Shown here: piece by piece, positions 33,707 to 42,343 of the stretch
Layout of the letters: each line of letters starts with the position of its first letter
Position numbering within the stretch: the stretch's first letter is position 1
From: Bacteroidales bacterium
GTDB lineage: Bacteria; Bacteroidota; Bacteroidia; Bacteroidales; P3
Length of the DNA: 64,000 nucleotides
Reading direction: 5' to 3'
Assembly: GCA_016292015.1 (NCBI GenBank)
Contig: JAEEZY010000001.1
Coordinates: 1 to 64,000 of the forward strand
Program-made: the position numbers and the translations under genes
The notes under the pieces: model-generated
Told to the model about the DNA's origin: nothing
Database searches by the model: none
The model's input: the letters and a program-made list of their open reading frames with translations, nothing else

Positions 33707-33722
33707 TGTTTCACGTGAAACA
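33707..33722. other. parS centromere site, exact consensus
   Basis: The intergenic sequence TGTTTCACGTGAAACA is identical to the canonical 16-bp parS palindrome bound by ParB (Spo0J). Flanking A and T extend the palindrome to 18 bp. ParB loads here, spreads as a CTP clamp, and directs origin segregation and SMC loading. parA and parB themselves are not in the window. Confidence 0.95.
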
Positions 33723-33800
33723 TTCGAAAAACATCGATATTAACAATTTTCTTCAACATATCAACACGCTGGATTTTTATTAACCGACAGCGTTTTTTCA

Positions 33801-35633
33801 TTATCTCATCAGCATCACCATGCCCGTCTTCGACTTCTTCGTTATCGGGTGGTTGGTCATCAGGTAATTTATCGTATAGACATAACTTCCTCCGGGGCAT
33901 TTTTCGCCTGTCCGCTGGTTTGTGCCGTCCCACGGTTCCTCGACATTCGTCGTGTGGAACACCTGCATACCTTCTCTGTTGTATATCCACATTTCCATCT
34001 CCTCTATACAAGCGGAGGCAACCCTAAACCTGTCGTTGCCTTCCAGCTCCGGGGCAAAGACATTGGGCACCCACAACGCACATCTGTCATAATATACCAC
34101 TGCTTCAGCCGTGTCTCTGCACTCGTATCCTGTAAACGAAACGAGCGTCAGCTTCACGGAGTCTTTCTCGATAGGATAGGTAAACACCATCGTCGATTCG
34201 TTTCCCATATATTCCCCGTCAAGATACCAACTGCGGGTGGTTTCCCACTTGCTTTGGTCGTACACTTTTATCTCCCGACACTCCACGTCCGCCCTGTCCG
34301 GTTCAACATGCATCCGTGCTTCGGGTTTTCTCGCAACATCAAGATGCAGATAGTGGCTGCTGTCGCACCCTTGCGCGGTCACATACACTATCACATAATC
34401 CCCTTTTTCCGAGAACTGCTGTCCTTCCAACTCGTACACCTCTCCTTTGCAAATCTGCACTGAGTCGTAAGTAGCGTATGTGACATAAAGGCTGTAGAGC
34501 ACCAAGCTGTCGCAACCGTACTGATCTGTCAGCATCACGCTGTCGTTCATCACCGGCATGGTGTATGTAAGTCCTTCATAACTCCAGGGCAGATAGCTCT
34601 GCGCTATGGTGTCGTTTTGATAGCTTGTCGCGTTTGATTCCCTGACATGCAGGAAAAGCGTAACCGACGACCGACCTTCGCCGTGCACATACATACCGTC
34701 GTCGCATACCGTCGTATCGACAAACTGGTAACACTCGCCGTAGCATATAGTGTCATAAATGGTATCGACTATCGCTGTCAAACTGTTTGCCTTCAATAAC
34801 ACCCCCGAATCATAAGCCCAATCAGAGGCATCGGCCAGCGCCAATATCAGGTGATATGTCGTATTAGGCACCACCCTCGCCGCGGCAGTCAAGGGCACCG
34901 TGAAACCGTCGTACTGCACCCATTCACCACCGGTGTTGTCGATATAATATTCCGAATTATCACGATCGTTCACATTGTTGATGGTTATCGGCATATCGGT
35001 GTTCGGGATAAGCGCAATATTCTTGTTGACATACGGCTGCCCCCCGTAGGGATTTTGTCCGCTGATGAAGAATCCGAACGCATCGTTAAAAGAATAAACA
35101 TATTCGGGGTATTCTTCCGACCCGAACACATATTCGAACTCTATCGAGTCGCTCGTGGGAATAAAATCGAACTCCAGCACCACGACATCATTGGCAATAT
35201 TCCAACCGATGACGTATTCATCACCTATTATTTCTTCAAGCAAACTGGATCTATAAGAACAGGTACAATCCCAAGCCGTGAACATTTCGTCATCGTTTAC
35301 GCCTGCCACTCCGCTCACACATCCGTTGGCAAGTATAATACCCGCCTCTATCCCGAGGTTCGTCTCGTGCTCGCCCGTTGTGAAGATACCTATCATACCG
35401 CAGCTGTCGCTGCCGTTGTTTATTATTCCAGAGCTTCCGTTCAACCTCACGTTGCTCACCCTCACACCCGTTCCGAGCAGCATGTTCCTCACCAGCGAGT
35501 CGGGCGTCCAGTTTGCCGGAAATTCGCAACCGGGGGTGATCGCCAGCTGCCCACGTACACCGACAGGCGTCACAACCACCACCGCCAGCAGCAGCAAATA
35601 AAGAATCCTCCTATGTCCACATTGTTCCCTCAA
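33801..35633 (-). CDS. choice-of-anchor L protein with T9SS type B sorting domain
   Basis: 610 residues. A long N-terminal signal (MREQCGHRRILYLLLLAVVV, ending about 29) is followed by a choice-of-anchor-L-type domain (about 40-280) with GIEAGIILANG, FEYVFGSEEYPEYV and FNDAFGFFISGQNP. A middle region has short CDSLVLYSLYV-like repeats and a PKD-like stretch. The CHU_C type B sorting domain occupies the last about 90 residues (WVPNVFAPELEGNDRF to KTGMVMLMR). The protein is exported by T9SS and held on the cell surface. In the family the anchor-L domain often accompanies adhesins; substrate unknown. It is separated from nadA by 29 bases. Confidence 0.88.
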   Translation of the reverse strand: MREQCGHRRILYLLLLAVVVVTPVGVRGQLAITPGCEFPANWTPDSLVRNMLLGTGVRVSNVRLNGSSGIINNGSDSCGMIGIFTTGEHETNLGIEAGIILANGCVSGVAGVNDDEMFTAWDCTCSYRSSLLEEIIGDEYVIGWNIANDVVVLEFDFIPTSDSIEFEYVFGSEEYPEYVYSFNDAFGFFISGQNPYGGQPYVNKNIALIPNTDMPITINNVNDRDNSEYYIDNTGGEWVQYDGFTVPLTAAARVVPNTTYHLILALADASDWAYDSGVLLKANSLTAIVDTIYDTICYGECYQFVDTTVCDDGMYVHGEGRSSVTLFLHVRESNATSYQNDTIAQSYLPWSYEGLTYTMPVMNDSVMLTDQYGCDSLVLYSLYVTYATYDSVQICKGEVYELEGQQFSEKGDYVIVYVTAQGCDSSHYLHLDVARKPEARMHVEPDRADVECREIKVYDQSKWETTRSWYLDGEYMGNESTMVFTYPIEKDSVKLTLVSFTGYECRDTAEAVVYYDRCALWVPNVFAPELEGNDRFRVASACIEEMEMWIYNREGMQVFHTTNVEEPWDGTNQRTGEKCPGGSYVYTINYLMTNHPITKKSKTGMVMLMR

Positions 35634-35662
35634 AAACTTCTAAGGTTACTATTGTATATTCA

Positions 35663-36613
35663 CTATTTAATTATCCCCAGCTCATGCGACATATCCAGCA
35701 TGCGCACTATGGGGCGCTTCGCCGCCTCTATCAGCTCGGGCGTCATGAGGATTTCGGGCTTCTCGTCGCGCAGGCACGCCAGGAGGTTTTCCAGCGTGTT
35801 CATCTTCATGTAACCGCAGTCGTCGCAGGCGCAGCTCTTCTCGTCTTTCAGGGTGATGAACTCGCGGTCGGGGTTCTGCTTTTTCATCTCATAGAGTATG
35901 CCGCTTTCGGTCACCACGATGAAACGTTTTGCGTCGCTCTTCTTTATGTAGTTGAGCATCGCCTTTGTGGAGCCCACGAAGTCCGCCACCTTCAGCAGCG
36001 CTGCGTTGCACTCGGGATGCGCGATCACCGGGGCGTCCATATTCTCAGCCTTCAGTTTCAGCACTCCTTCCGCCTGCATGGCGTCGTGAACGGTGCAGAC
36101 ACCGTTCCACAGCAGCATCTGGCGTCCCGTCTTGGAGTTGATATAAGATCCCAGGTTTTTGTCGGGGGCGAAGATTATCTTCTGGTCTTTGGGCAAGGCG
36201 TTGACCAACTTCTCGGCGTTTCCGCTGGTGCATATCAGGTCGCTCTCCGCCTTCACCTCTGCCGTGCAGTTGATGTAGGATATCACTATATGGTCGGGAT
36301 GTTCCGCGTGAAACTTTTTTAGGTCTTCGGCCTTGCACGACTCGGCCAGCGAGCATCCTGCTTCCATGACCGGCAGCAGCACCTTGCGGGAGGGGTTCAA
36401 TATCTTCGCCGTCTCAGCCATGAAGTGCACGCCGCAGAACACTATGATGTCGGCCGTGCAGCGCTGAGCTTCTTGAGCCAGCGCAAGGCTGTCGCCGATA
36501 TAGTCAGACACTTCCTGAATCTCCGGCCGCTGGTAGTAGTGACCCAGTATCACGGCGTTCTTCTGACGTTTGAGTTCGAGGATTTCTTGTTGTAGTTCTT
36601 TTATTGTGGACAT
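35663..36613 (-). CDS. nadA: quinolinate synthase
   Basis: 316 residues. NadA condenses iminoaspartate with dihydroxyacetone phosphate on a [4Fe-4S] cluster to make quinolinate for NAD. Seen here are GHYYQRPEIQEVSDYIGDSL in part (GHYYQRPEIQEVSDYIG), VHFMAETAKIL, the phosphate-binding CTSGNAEK, HPECN and the CACDDCGYMKMN tail that carries cluster cysteines. nadB and nadC are not adjacent. A TATCTTTG promoter element lies at 36657-36664, about 45 bases before the ATG. Confidence 0.97.
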   Translation of the reverse strand: MSTIKELQQEILELKRQKNAVILGHYYQRPEIQEVSDYIGDSLALAQEAQRCTADIIVFCGVHFMAETAKILNPSRKVLLPVMEAGCSLAESCKAEDLKKFHAEHPDHIVISYINCTAEVKAESDLICTSGNAEKLVNALPKDQKIIFAPDKNLGSYINSKTGRQMLLWNGVCTVHDAMQAEGVLKLKAENMDAPVIAHPECNAALLKVADFVGSTKAMLNYIKKSDAKRFIVVTESGILYEMKKQNPDREFITLKDEKSCACDDCGYMKMNTLENLLACLRDEKPEILMTPELIEAAKRPIVRMLDMSHELGIIK

Positions 36614-36656
36614 CTGTTTTTTATTAGTTATTACATTTTGTACTATTTATAAACTG

Positions 36657-36664
36657 CAAAGATA
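36657..36664 (-). promoter_or_regulatory. promoter -7 element of nadA
   Basis: TATCTTTG on the minus strand matches the consensus and gives a leader of about 40 nt. Confidence 0.55.
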
Positions 36665-36712
36665 AGAAAAATTAGCGATATTGAAATAGTTTTGTAATCC
36701 GTATAACCATAT

Positions 36713-37348
36713 CTAATCCCCCATCCTCCAATAGGTCGTCTTAGAAAACCTGTCGTCTGCGCTGCTGTACGCAAAGGCGTATATATGCAGATTGCCTCCT
36801 TCCCAACCTTTCGGCACTCCGAATTCTCCTTCTCCTTCCGACATCCGTCCTTTTGTCACTTTACATTTCAGCGTTTCTTGGCTGACGGTACACACATACA
36901 CCACATCACCATCAACTACTTCCCTACCCGTCGATTCATACTTCACTCTCACTTTCCCTTCCTCGGTTCGCTCGGCTCCTTTTATGCGGACTTCCGACAC
37001 CGTGCCCCAACTCAACATAAGCTTTTCCCATTTCACCTCTTCCTTCTCAAAACAGCGTTTGTTCAGTTTCTTGAACAGATCTCTCGGCTGCACCTTGTCC
37101 CTCGCAGCTTTCTTCATCAGCCCTAGTTTGTACACATCCTTGAGCGCCGAACTCACCTTTATCATCGTTGCGAACGACCTCCTCTGATTTGCCTGGTCTT
37201 CTGTCCACTTTACCTCTTTCCTCTTGTCCGACGCCTTATGTCCCGCAATCGCTGCCGTCAGCTCCACTACGGCATCCGTCAGAATTCGCATCTGCTCCTT
37301 CAACTCCGCTATCTGGGTCATCATCACATCATCTTTTTTCTTTACCAT
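36713..37348 (-). CDS. uncharacterised protein, weakly DUF6266-like
   Basis: 211 residues, no signal peptide. The N-terminus (about 5-40) is a predicted coiled coil (IAELKEQMRILTDAVVELTA). The middle (about 50-115) is a helical block with WTEDQANQRRSFATMIKVSSALKDVYKLGL, and the C-terminal half is beta-rich with SWGTVSEVRIKGAERTEEG and a conserved-looking end (LHIYAFAYSSADDRFSKTTYW in part: FSKTTYWRMG). The central block recalls DUF6266 proteins of Bacteroidetes, but the match is weak. Its leader of about 300 nt contains the phased array D. Function unknown. Confidence 0.65.
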   Translation of the reverse strand: MVKKKDDVMMTQIAELKEQMRILTDAVVELTAAIAGHKASDKRKEVKWTEDQANQRRSFATMIKVSSALKDVYKLGLMKKAARDKVQPRDLFKKLNKRCFEKEEVKWEKLMLSWGTVSEVRIKGAERTEEGKVRVKYESTGREVVDGDVVYVCTVSQETLKCKVTKGRMSEGEGEFGVPKGWEGGNLHIYAFAYSSADDRFSKTTYWRMGD

Positions 37349-37394
37349 AATATTTATCGTTTAAGCATTTAACTAAACATTATCTTTATTCTTT

Positions 37395-37526
37395 CACCCA
37401 TCCTGCTATATCCTTTACACATACTATACTTACCCTAACCTCGTCCTATCCTCGTATTTTAATAGGGAAACAATACAAAAACAATACAGAAGTAATACGG
37501 AACTATTAGAGAAAACTTCTATCCCT
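37395..37526. repeat. 11-bp phased degenerate array, locus D
   Basis: Twelve 11-bp units in register: cacccatcctg, ctatatccttt, acacatactat, acttaccctaa, cctcgtcctat, cctcgtatttt, aatagggaaac, aatacaaaaac, aatacagaagt, aatacggaact, attagagaaaa, cttctatccct. Three adjacent units share AATAC at the same phase. The array lies between a TATCTTTG promoter element (37653-37660) and the ATG at 37348, so it may be transcribed as part of the leader. Confidence 0.7.
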
Positions 37527-38209
37527 AATAATCAACCTCCTAAAAAATAATAAGTTAACTGTTTTTTCTATATCGATAGGCCTATTTTCTCTTCGCTATC
37601 TCGCTTTTTTTCAGCACAATTAAAGAATTACATTCTCTGTCCTACCGCACTACAAAGATACGAAACTTTATCGCCGCTCTACAACAAAATCCGTCTTTAT
37701 AAATAACTTTTTTCTCTTATCATTCACCCCTCTCTAAAGAGAGGGGATGCTTGTCGTTCCTTACACTATAATTAGTAACAAAAAACTTCAAAAACCGTCT
37801 GAAGGTAAAGAATTTTTTTCATCACACTATGAGGTAAAGGAATGAAAAAAGAAAATAAAATTAAGTTTAAATAATTTTTTATTTTTTTTCTTCTTTGTTA
37901 ATTTGGTTGAAAACTCCGTAACCATCGCCATTACACCCAATGATTACATATTTGCTTCAACACCATTTTCAACCTCTCATCCCTTTCGTCGAGTGGCATT
38001 TACCTATATTTTCAACAATTGTTCATTTCGACATAAACAGCCACTTGTTAATTGTCATTTACGCCATAACATTTTTGTGTAAAATCGCTCAAAAAATGCC
38101 TGTTCATCAACAGGGTACCCCCCTACCCTACTTTTCAACACCACTTTTTCGAGGTTATCAACAATTATCCATAAAAAATTAATCACGCTGTGTAAGATTT
38201 TCACTTTTT
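37527..38209. other. gene-free A/T-rich region between divergent genes
   Basis: No gene is seen. A minus-strand TATCTTTG (37653-37660) may start the transcript of the gene at 37348. A perfect 9-bp hairpin with a 2-nt loop (37727-37746, CCCCTCTCT arms) has no T run on either side. Very T-rich stretches near 37870 probably belong to the promoter of the sigma-factor operon at 38210. Confidence 0.5.
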
Positions 38210-38701
38210 ATGCGTCTTATAGATATGAAATCGTCCTCCGAGCAGTTTCTCGAAAGATACCTTTATTTGCAGCCACGCATGCAACGTATGGCTGAATCTA
38301 TTCTGCACGACGAGGATATTGCAGCCGACATTGTTCAGGATTGTTTCGTCTCTATCTGGAACAATCGTTCCAATTTTAAGAATATTCAAAACCCTGCCTC
38401 ATGGTGCCTCACTTTGGTTCGCAATCGAGCGATAGATTATCTCCGTCGCCGGCAGCAACCTATACAGATAGACTTGCCACTGGATGAAGAAGACCATTAT
38501 GAAGAACGCCTTCATCTCGTTAAAAAACTAATACAAAAACTTCCGTCGCGTCAGGCAAAAGTATTGATGATGAAACACTTCGAAGCCAAAGACACATCTA
38601 TTATCGCCAAAGAAATGAATATCACCGAAGGAAATGTTTACACCTTGTTGTCAAGGGCATACACCACACTTAAACAGTTAGTAAAAGATGAACAAATTTG
38701 A
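38210..38701 (+). CDS. ECF sigma factor
   Basis: 163 residues; the start could also be Met6 at 38225. Region 2 (about 12-75) includes LYLQPRMQRMAESILHDEDI in part, DIVQDCFVSIWNNRSNF and RNRAIDYLRRR. Region 4 (about 105-160) has LPSRQAKVLMMKHFEAKDTSIIAKEM in part, ITEGNVYTLLSRAYTTLKQL, the DNA-binding helix-turn-helix. It belongs to the FecI/RpoE-like ECF group. Its stop overlaps the next gene, which encodes a single-pass membrane protein, so the pair is probably a sigma/anti-sigma module controlling the two outer-membrane genes downstream. Confidence 0.9.
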   Translation: MRLIDMKSSSEQFLERYLYLQPRMQRMAESILHDEDIAADIVQDCFVSIWNNRSNFKNIQNPASWCLTLVRNRAIDYLRRRQQPIQIDLPLDEEDHYEERLHLVKKLIQKLPSRQAKVLMMKHFEAKDTSIIAKEMNITEGNVYTLLSRAYTTLKQLVKDEQI

Positions 38702-39326
38702 TTTTTCCGACCTACTCTCAGCATTGGAGCAAGAAGGCAAAGACGCACGACGCCGGCAGCAGATAACCCAGACAATCAAGCAACTGGAGGCTCACCGACG
38801 TCGCAAAGTACTCTACTTCAGCGTCGCAGCCGCCTGTGCGGCACTGCTCATATTGCCCGTTGCTATCAACCTCTTTCTCAACCGCCATCACTCGTCACAA
38901 CCTGTCTATATTGCCCAACAAACGGATAATGTCATCAAACACTCTCTTCCCCCATCTCCAACAACTTCCTCCCCTACCCTTCTGGCTAATAACAAACAAG
39001 TTAAACCTCAATCGCAAGCTCAGATAAAGGAACCTTATATGGAAGAGTCCCTTCCCGGAGAGGTTTCTGCCGAAGACAACATCGAGGCAATTACAACCTT
39101 CGAAATTGATGATTCTCAGATAGCGGAAACCGATCCTCAACAGCCGACAGAACCTGCAGAATCACAACCGCTTGTAACGCCCACACAACTCGTAGTTTCC
39201 ATAACACAGGAACCCGAACCGCAACCATCCCAACCAACTAAGAAAGAGAAAAAACGACGTCATTTTCGTTTCGCCAAACCCAGCAATATGGATGGTACGG
39301 TCCTCGCATTCAACCTGAAAAAATAA
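38688..39326 (+). CDS. single-pass membrane protein, probable anti-sigma partner
   Basis: 212 residues. A charged cytoplasmic N-terminus of about 43 residues (FSDLLSALEQEGKDARRRQQ) is followed by one transmembrane segment (about 46-66, YFSVAAACAALLILPVAINLF). The periplasmic region is long and low in complexity, rich in Pro, Gln, Thr and Glu, and ends in a basic patch (KKEKKRRHFRFAKPSNMDG). Its overlap of 14 bases with the sigma gene and this topology suggest an anti-sigma factor, although no zinc-binding HCC motif is visible. Confidence 0.7.
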   Translation: MNKFDFSDLLSALEQEGKDARRRQQITQTIKQLEAHRRRKVLYFSVAAACAALLILPVAINLFLNRHHSSQPVYIAQQTDNVIKHSLPPSPTTSSPTLLANNKQVKPQSQAQIKEPYMEESLPGEVSAEDNIEAITTFEIDDSQIAETDPQQPTEPAESQPLVTPTQLVVSITQEPEPQPSQPTKKEKKRRHFRFAKPSNMDGTVLAFNLKK

Positions 39327-39338
39327 AAACTCAATACT

Positions 39339-40058
39339 ATGAAAAAGATTCTTTTCATAATACTCCTTTTTCTGTCGGGCATCCTCTCCGCCCAAACGTC
39401 TGTCATCCAGACAGAAAAAGCGATCTCCGACAGTTCCTCTTCCAGTAAGTGGAATATAACAGTCGGCCTTTCAGCTGGTGGCACTATCTTTATAGCCGAC
39501 GACTCTTCTCCCTATTTCTCACGTTTCGGCACCACCCTCCAGGTTCCTCTCTCGTTCAACTATCGTTTCAACCCTCATTGGCGTCTTTCCCTAGGTCTTC
39601 GCTACGATTTCAACTGGGCACCGCTCACCAATTGTGTCGATATTCAGCATGATAACCTTAACCGCACTTGTGGTATCGCCATCGACACAACCCCTCATGT
39701 AGGCACACAACGCGCCGACGTCTTCCACAACTATATCGGCATCCCCGTTCAGATCTCTTGGTATCCTTGGGTTCGCGAACGCGACATCCTCTCCCTCTCT
39801 CTCGACTTCTACGCTGGATACGCCATCTCGAAGGACATCTGCGTGAGAAAGAACGGCTCGAAAAGCTGGCTCAACAAGCACCACGACACCAGCGACCCCT
39901 CACTCGTCCCTTGGAAGATGGAACTCGGATTCACCGTCTCCACCGATATTATCGGCATCATTCACGGTGTCCGCATCTTCACCAACCTACTCCCTACTTA
40001 CAAAGACCCCAAAACCAACAAAAATATCTACACCGCAGGCATAACCTTTTTCCTTTAA
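39339..40058 (+). CDS. outer-membrane beta-barrel protein of the sigma module
   Basis: 239 residues with a signal peptide ending LSAQ (about 20). Barrel-like strands include WNITVGLSAGGTIFIAD, VPLSFNYRFNPHWRLSLGLRYDF in part, GIPVQISWYPWVRERDILSLSL in part and the end ILGIIHGVRIFTNLLP-type strands, finishing NIYTAGITFFL with a C-terminal aromatic residue as in many BamA substrates. It is 12 bases downstream of the anti-sigma candidate. Function unknown; perhaps the signal-sensing or regulated output of the module. Confidence 0.72.
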   Translation: MKKILFIILLFLSGILSAQTSVIQTEKAISDSSSSSKWNITVGLSAGGTIFIADDSSPYFSRFGTTLQVPLSFNYRFNPHWRLSLGLRYDFNWAPLTNCVDIQHDNLNRTCGIAIDTTPHVGTQRADVFHNYIGIPVQISWYPWVRERDILSLSLDFYAGYAISKDICVRKNGSKSWLNKHHDTSDPSLVPWKMELGFTVSTDIIGIIHGVRIFTNLLPTYKDPKTNKNIYTAGITFFL

Positions 40059-40079
40059 AACAATAAAACTTATTTAACA

Positions 40080-40895
40080 ATGAAACAAGTTGTATCACTT
40101 TTAGTTGCAATCCTTTTTACGTTGAATCTCTCAGCTCAAAACGAAACTGAGTCGGCTCAAGCCACCGACGAGAATCCTCTCTTCCAAACCACAGGCGCCA
40201 ACGTAATAGGTGCCGGAAAGATAGAGCTGAACGGAGCTCTCGACTATTACTATTTCAGCAAGGACTATCCCGAAGACAATCCTTATCATCTTCGTATCGA
40301 CCGGTTTGGCGCTAATCTTGGTGCTCGTTTCGGTATAGGCCATCGTGCCGAGCTGTCCGTCTCTATGACTGGCTCTACCGCAGCTTCCGAATATAACCTC
40401 ACTCGCCATAACTTCTTCTCCTCCGGCACGCTGACTCCTTCTGTTGGTGCTCGTCTGCTCCTTTTTGGCGGCAGGAAGTGGATTCCGATGGTCACTTTCC
40501 ACACTCAGGTCTCCTTCCCTATGTCTTTCTTCCCTAAGTATTTCAAAAGCAGCTTCCAGTATGCTGTCCAGCCTCTTATCGCTCTCCAGTTCCGCAATAG
40601 GATAGGGGAGAGGTGGGCTCTCGATTACTCGCTCGGCTATATGTGGGGCCAATCCGTCCCCGCTTCCCATCTGTTGGGCGCTCTCCGCTATTCCATCTTC
40701 GCTCGTTGTCTGATAACCGACCGCTTCATGCTGGGATTCGGCATAGAGAATTCGGGAGCCAAAATCGAAGCTCTCTGGCAACTCAGACCCGACCTTCAGC
40801 TCAAAGCTCAGTCCTCCTTCTCCGCTGCCTTCGGTGGTGGGATGCAGTCCTTCGAATCCTACTCCCTCATCGGCATTAACTGGATGATAAAATAG
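40080..40895 (+). CDS. outer-membrane transporter-like barrel protein
   Basis: 271 residues with a signal peptide ending NLSAQ (about 20). The mature protein (TTGANVIGAGKIELNGALDYYYF in part, LGARFGIGHRAELSVSMTG, SSGTLTPSVGARLLLF, FARCLITDRFMLGFGIENSG) looks like the MetA-pathway phenol-degradation or transporter barrel family, which forms outer-membrane channels. It ends SYSLIGINWMIK. It is the last gene of the ECF operon, 21 bases after the previous barrel, and is followed by a terminator at 40954-40985. Confidence 0.72.
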   Translation: MKQVVSLLVAILFTLNLSAQNETESAQATDENPLFQTTGANVIGAGKIELNGALDYYYFSKDYPEDNPYHLRIDRFGANLGARFGIGHRAELSVSMTGSTAASEYNLTRHNFFSSGTLTPSVGARLLLFGGRKWIPMVTFHTQVSFPMSFFPKYFKSSFQYAVQPLIALQFRNRIGERWALDYSLGYMWGQSVPASHLLGALRYSIFARCLITDRFMLGFGIENSGAKIEALWQLRPDLQLKAQSSFSAAFGGGMQSFESYSLIGINWMIK

Positions 40896-40953
40896 TTACT
40901 AACTCACACCTCTCTATCTTTCAGCAACATTGGCTGTTAGTTAAAAAGTTATT

Positions 40954-40985
40954 GCCTCCTCCCGCCATAGAGGAGGCTTATTTAT
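40954..40985 (+). terminator. terminator of the ECF sigma operon
   Basis: GCCTCCTC (40954-40961) and GAGGAGGC (40970-40977) form an 8-bp stem followed by TTATTTATT. The promoter of rpiB begins at 40988 directly after it. Confidence 0.75.
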
Positions 40986-40987
40986 TG

Positions 40988-40995
40988 TATCTTTG
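40988..40995 (+). promoter_or_regulatory. promoter -7 element of rpiB
   Basis: TATCTTTG lies 20 bases before the ATG at 41016. Confidence 0.55.
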
Positions 40996-41015
40996 CACCA
41001 AAATAAAAAACTATT

Positions 41016-41456
41016 ATGGCAGAAATAATACCAATCGCCTGCGACCATGCAGGTTACGACTTGAAACAGAAAGTGATGGCCCGTCTCGTCGAGATGGGAT
41101 TCGAACCGAAAGACTTCGGCACCTACTCCTCGGACAGTTGCGATTATCCCGACTTTGCCCACCAGGTAGGCTCAGCCGTCAACAACGGCACCTACCGTCG
41201 CGGCATCGTCATTTGCGGAAGCGGCAATGGCGTTCAGATGACTGTCAACAAATACCCCAACGTGCGTTGCGCCCTCTGCTGGAATGTCGAGATAGCACAT
41301 CTCGCACGTCAGCACAACGACGCCAACATCCTCTCCCTCCCTGCCCGCTTCATCTCCGAAGACCTCGCTCTACAGATACTTAAGGAATATATCGAAACTC
41401 CCTTCGAAGGTGGCCGCCACCAGCGTCGTGTGGAGAAAATCAACAAGCTGATATAA
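41016..41456 (+). CDS. rpiB: ribose 5-phosphate isomerase B
   Basis: 146 residues, standard length. The RpiB/LacAB fold is shown by IACDHAGYDLKQ, the active-site loop ICGSGNGVQMTVNKYPNVRC in part with the catalytic Cys of the CGSGNG motif, and LCWNVEIAHLARQHNDANI. The enzyme interconverts ribose 5-phosphate and ribulose 5-phosphate in the pentose phosphate pathway. It precedes deoC by 79 bases; both act on (deoxy)ribose phosphates and could be co-regulated. Confidence 0.96.
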   Translation: MAEIIPIACDHAGYDLKQKVMARLVEMGFEPKDFGTYSSDSCDYPDFAHQVGSAVNNGTYRRGIVICGSGNGVQMTVNKYPNVRCALCWNVEIAHLARQHNDANILSLPARFISEDLALQILKEYIETPFEGGRHQRRVEKINKLI

Positions 41457-41479
41457 AAGACATTGTCAGCTATCTCTCG

Positions 41480-41520
41480 CCGTTCAAACCTATAACCTTT
41501 CAAGCGAAGCGAAACTTTAA
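41480..41520. repeat. copy of the AAGCGAAGCGA interspersed motif
   Basis: Between rpiB and deoC there is ACCTTTCAAGCGAAGCGAAA, the same motif as at 54845-54900 (reverse strand) and 58233-58293. Confidence 0.6.
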
Positions 41521-41535
41521 AACAAACAACATCTT

Positions 41536-42288
41536 ATGGACGATCTCCGCACTTTTTTCAGTTGTATCGACCACACAACGCTCAACTCAACAGATACCGA
41601 ATCCTCTGTCGAACAGTTCTGTCAAGAGACATTGAGTATGTGCGAAACCGTCGATGAAAAGGTGGCTGCTGTGTGTGTCTATCCTCCTTTTGTTGCCAAA
41701 GCCGCCGAGGTTTTGAAGGGGTCGGGCATAGCTGTCGCTGCCGTCGCTTGCGGCTTCCCCTCAGGTCAGATGCCTCTGCGGCTCAAGCTTGAAGAGGTGA
41801 AATACGTGCTTGACCAAGGCGCCACAGAGGTCGATATGGTTATCTCGCGGGGCGATGTGGTCGAAGGCAACCTTGTAAAGGTATTCGACGAGATTGCCGC
41901 CGTACGCGAATACTGCTTTAGCCAGAAACTGAAAGTCATCATCGAGACGGGCGAACTGAAAACCGAAGCCAACATAACAGCCGCCTCCCAGACGGCCATC
42001 GCCGCTGGAGCCGACTTCATCAAGACTTCAACAGGCAAGATTCCCGTTGGAGCCACCATCGAGGCAGCTGAAATTATGTTAAAAGTTTTAACAAATAACA
42101 TCGAAATTTCGAAAAAAACAATCGGTTTCAAGGCTTCGGGAGGCATCTCGACGATAGAACAGGCAATGGAATATGCCGACCTCACGCGACTCCTTTTAGG
42201 TGAGCAATGCTTTAATAAACAATATTTTAGAATTGGTGCAAGCCGTCTGACGTCTAAAGTGTTTGAACTTTTGAAGCAAAAAAATTAG
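41536..42288 (+). CDS. deoC: deoxyribose-phosphate aldolase
   Basis: 250 residues. The class I aldolase lysine that forms the Schiff base is K163 in DFIKTSTGK, and the second conserved lysine is K199 in GFKASGGI. CVYPPFV and ACGFPSGQ are also family motifs. It cleaves 2-deoxyribose 5-phosphate to acetaldehyde and glyceraldehyde 3-phosphate in the salvage of deoxynucleosides. It lies downstream of rpiB and ahead of the sphingolipid genes, which have their own promoter element. Confidence 0.97.
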   Translation: MDDLRTFFSCIDHTTLNSTDTESSVEQFCQETLSMCETVDEKVAAVCVYPPFVAKAAEVLKGSGIAVAAVACGFPSGQMPLRLKLEEVKYVLDQGATEVDMVISRGDVVEGNLVKVFDEIAAVREYCFSQKLKVIIETGELKTEANITAASQTAIAAGADFIKTSTGKIPVGATIEAAEIMLKVLTNNIEISKKTIGFKASGGISTIEQAMEYADLTRLLLGEQCFNKQYFRIGASRLTSKVFELLKQKN

Positions 42289-42307
42289 ATATATTACAGG
42301 AATTTTT

Positions 42308-42315
42308 TACTTTTG
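42308..42315 (+). promoter_or_regulatory. promoter -7 element of the serine palmitoyltransferase gene
   Basis: TACTTTTG lies about 30 bases before the ATG at 42344. Confidence 0.5.
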
Positions 42316-42343
42316 CAAGTTCCGTAATACATCAACAAGCACA

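Noticed and set aside
37727-37746. Terminator
   Set aside because: A perfect 9-bp hairpin, but there is no T run on either strand.
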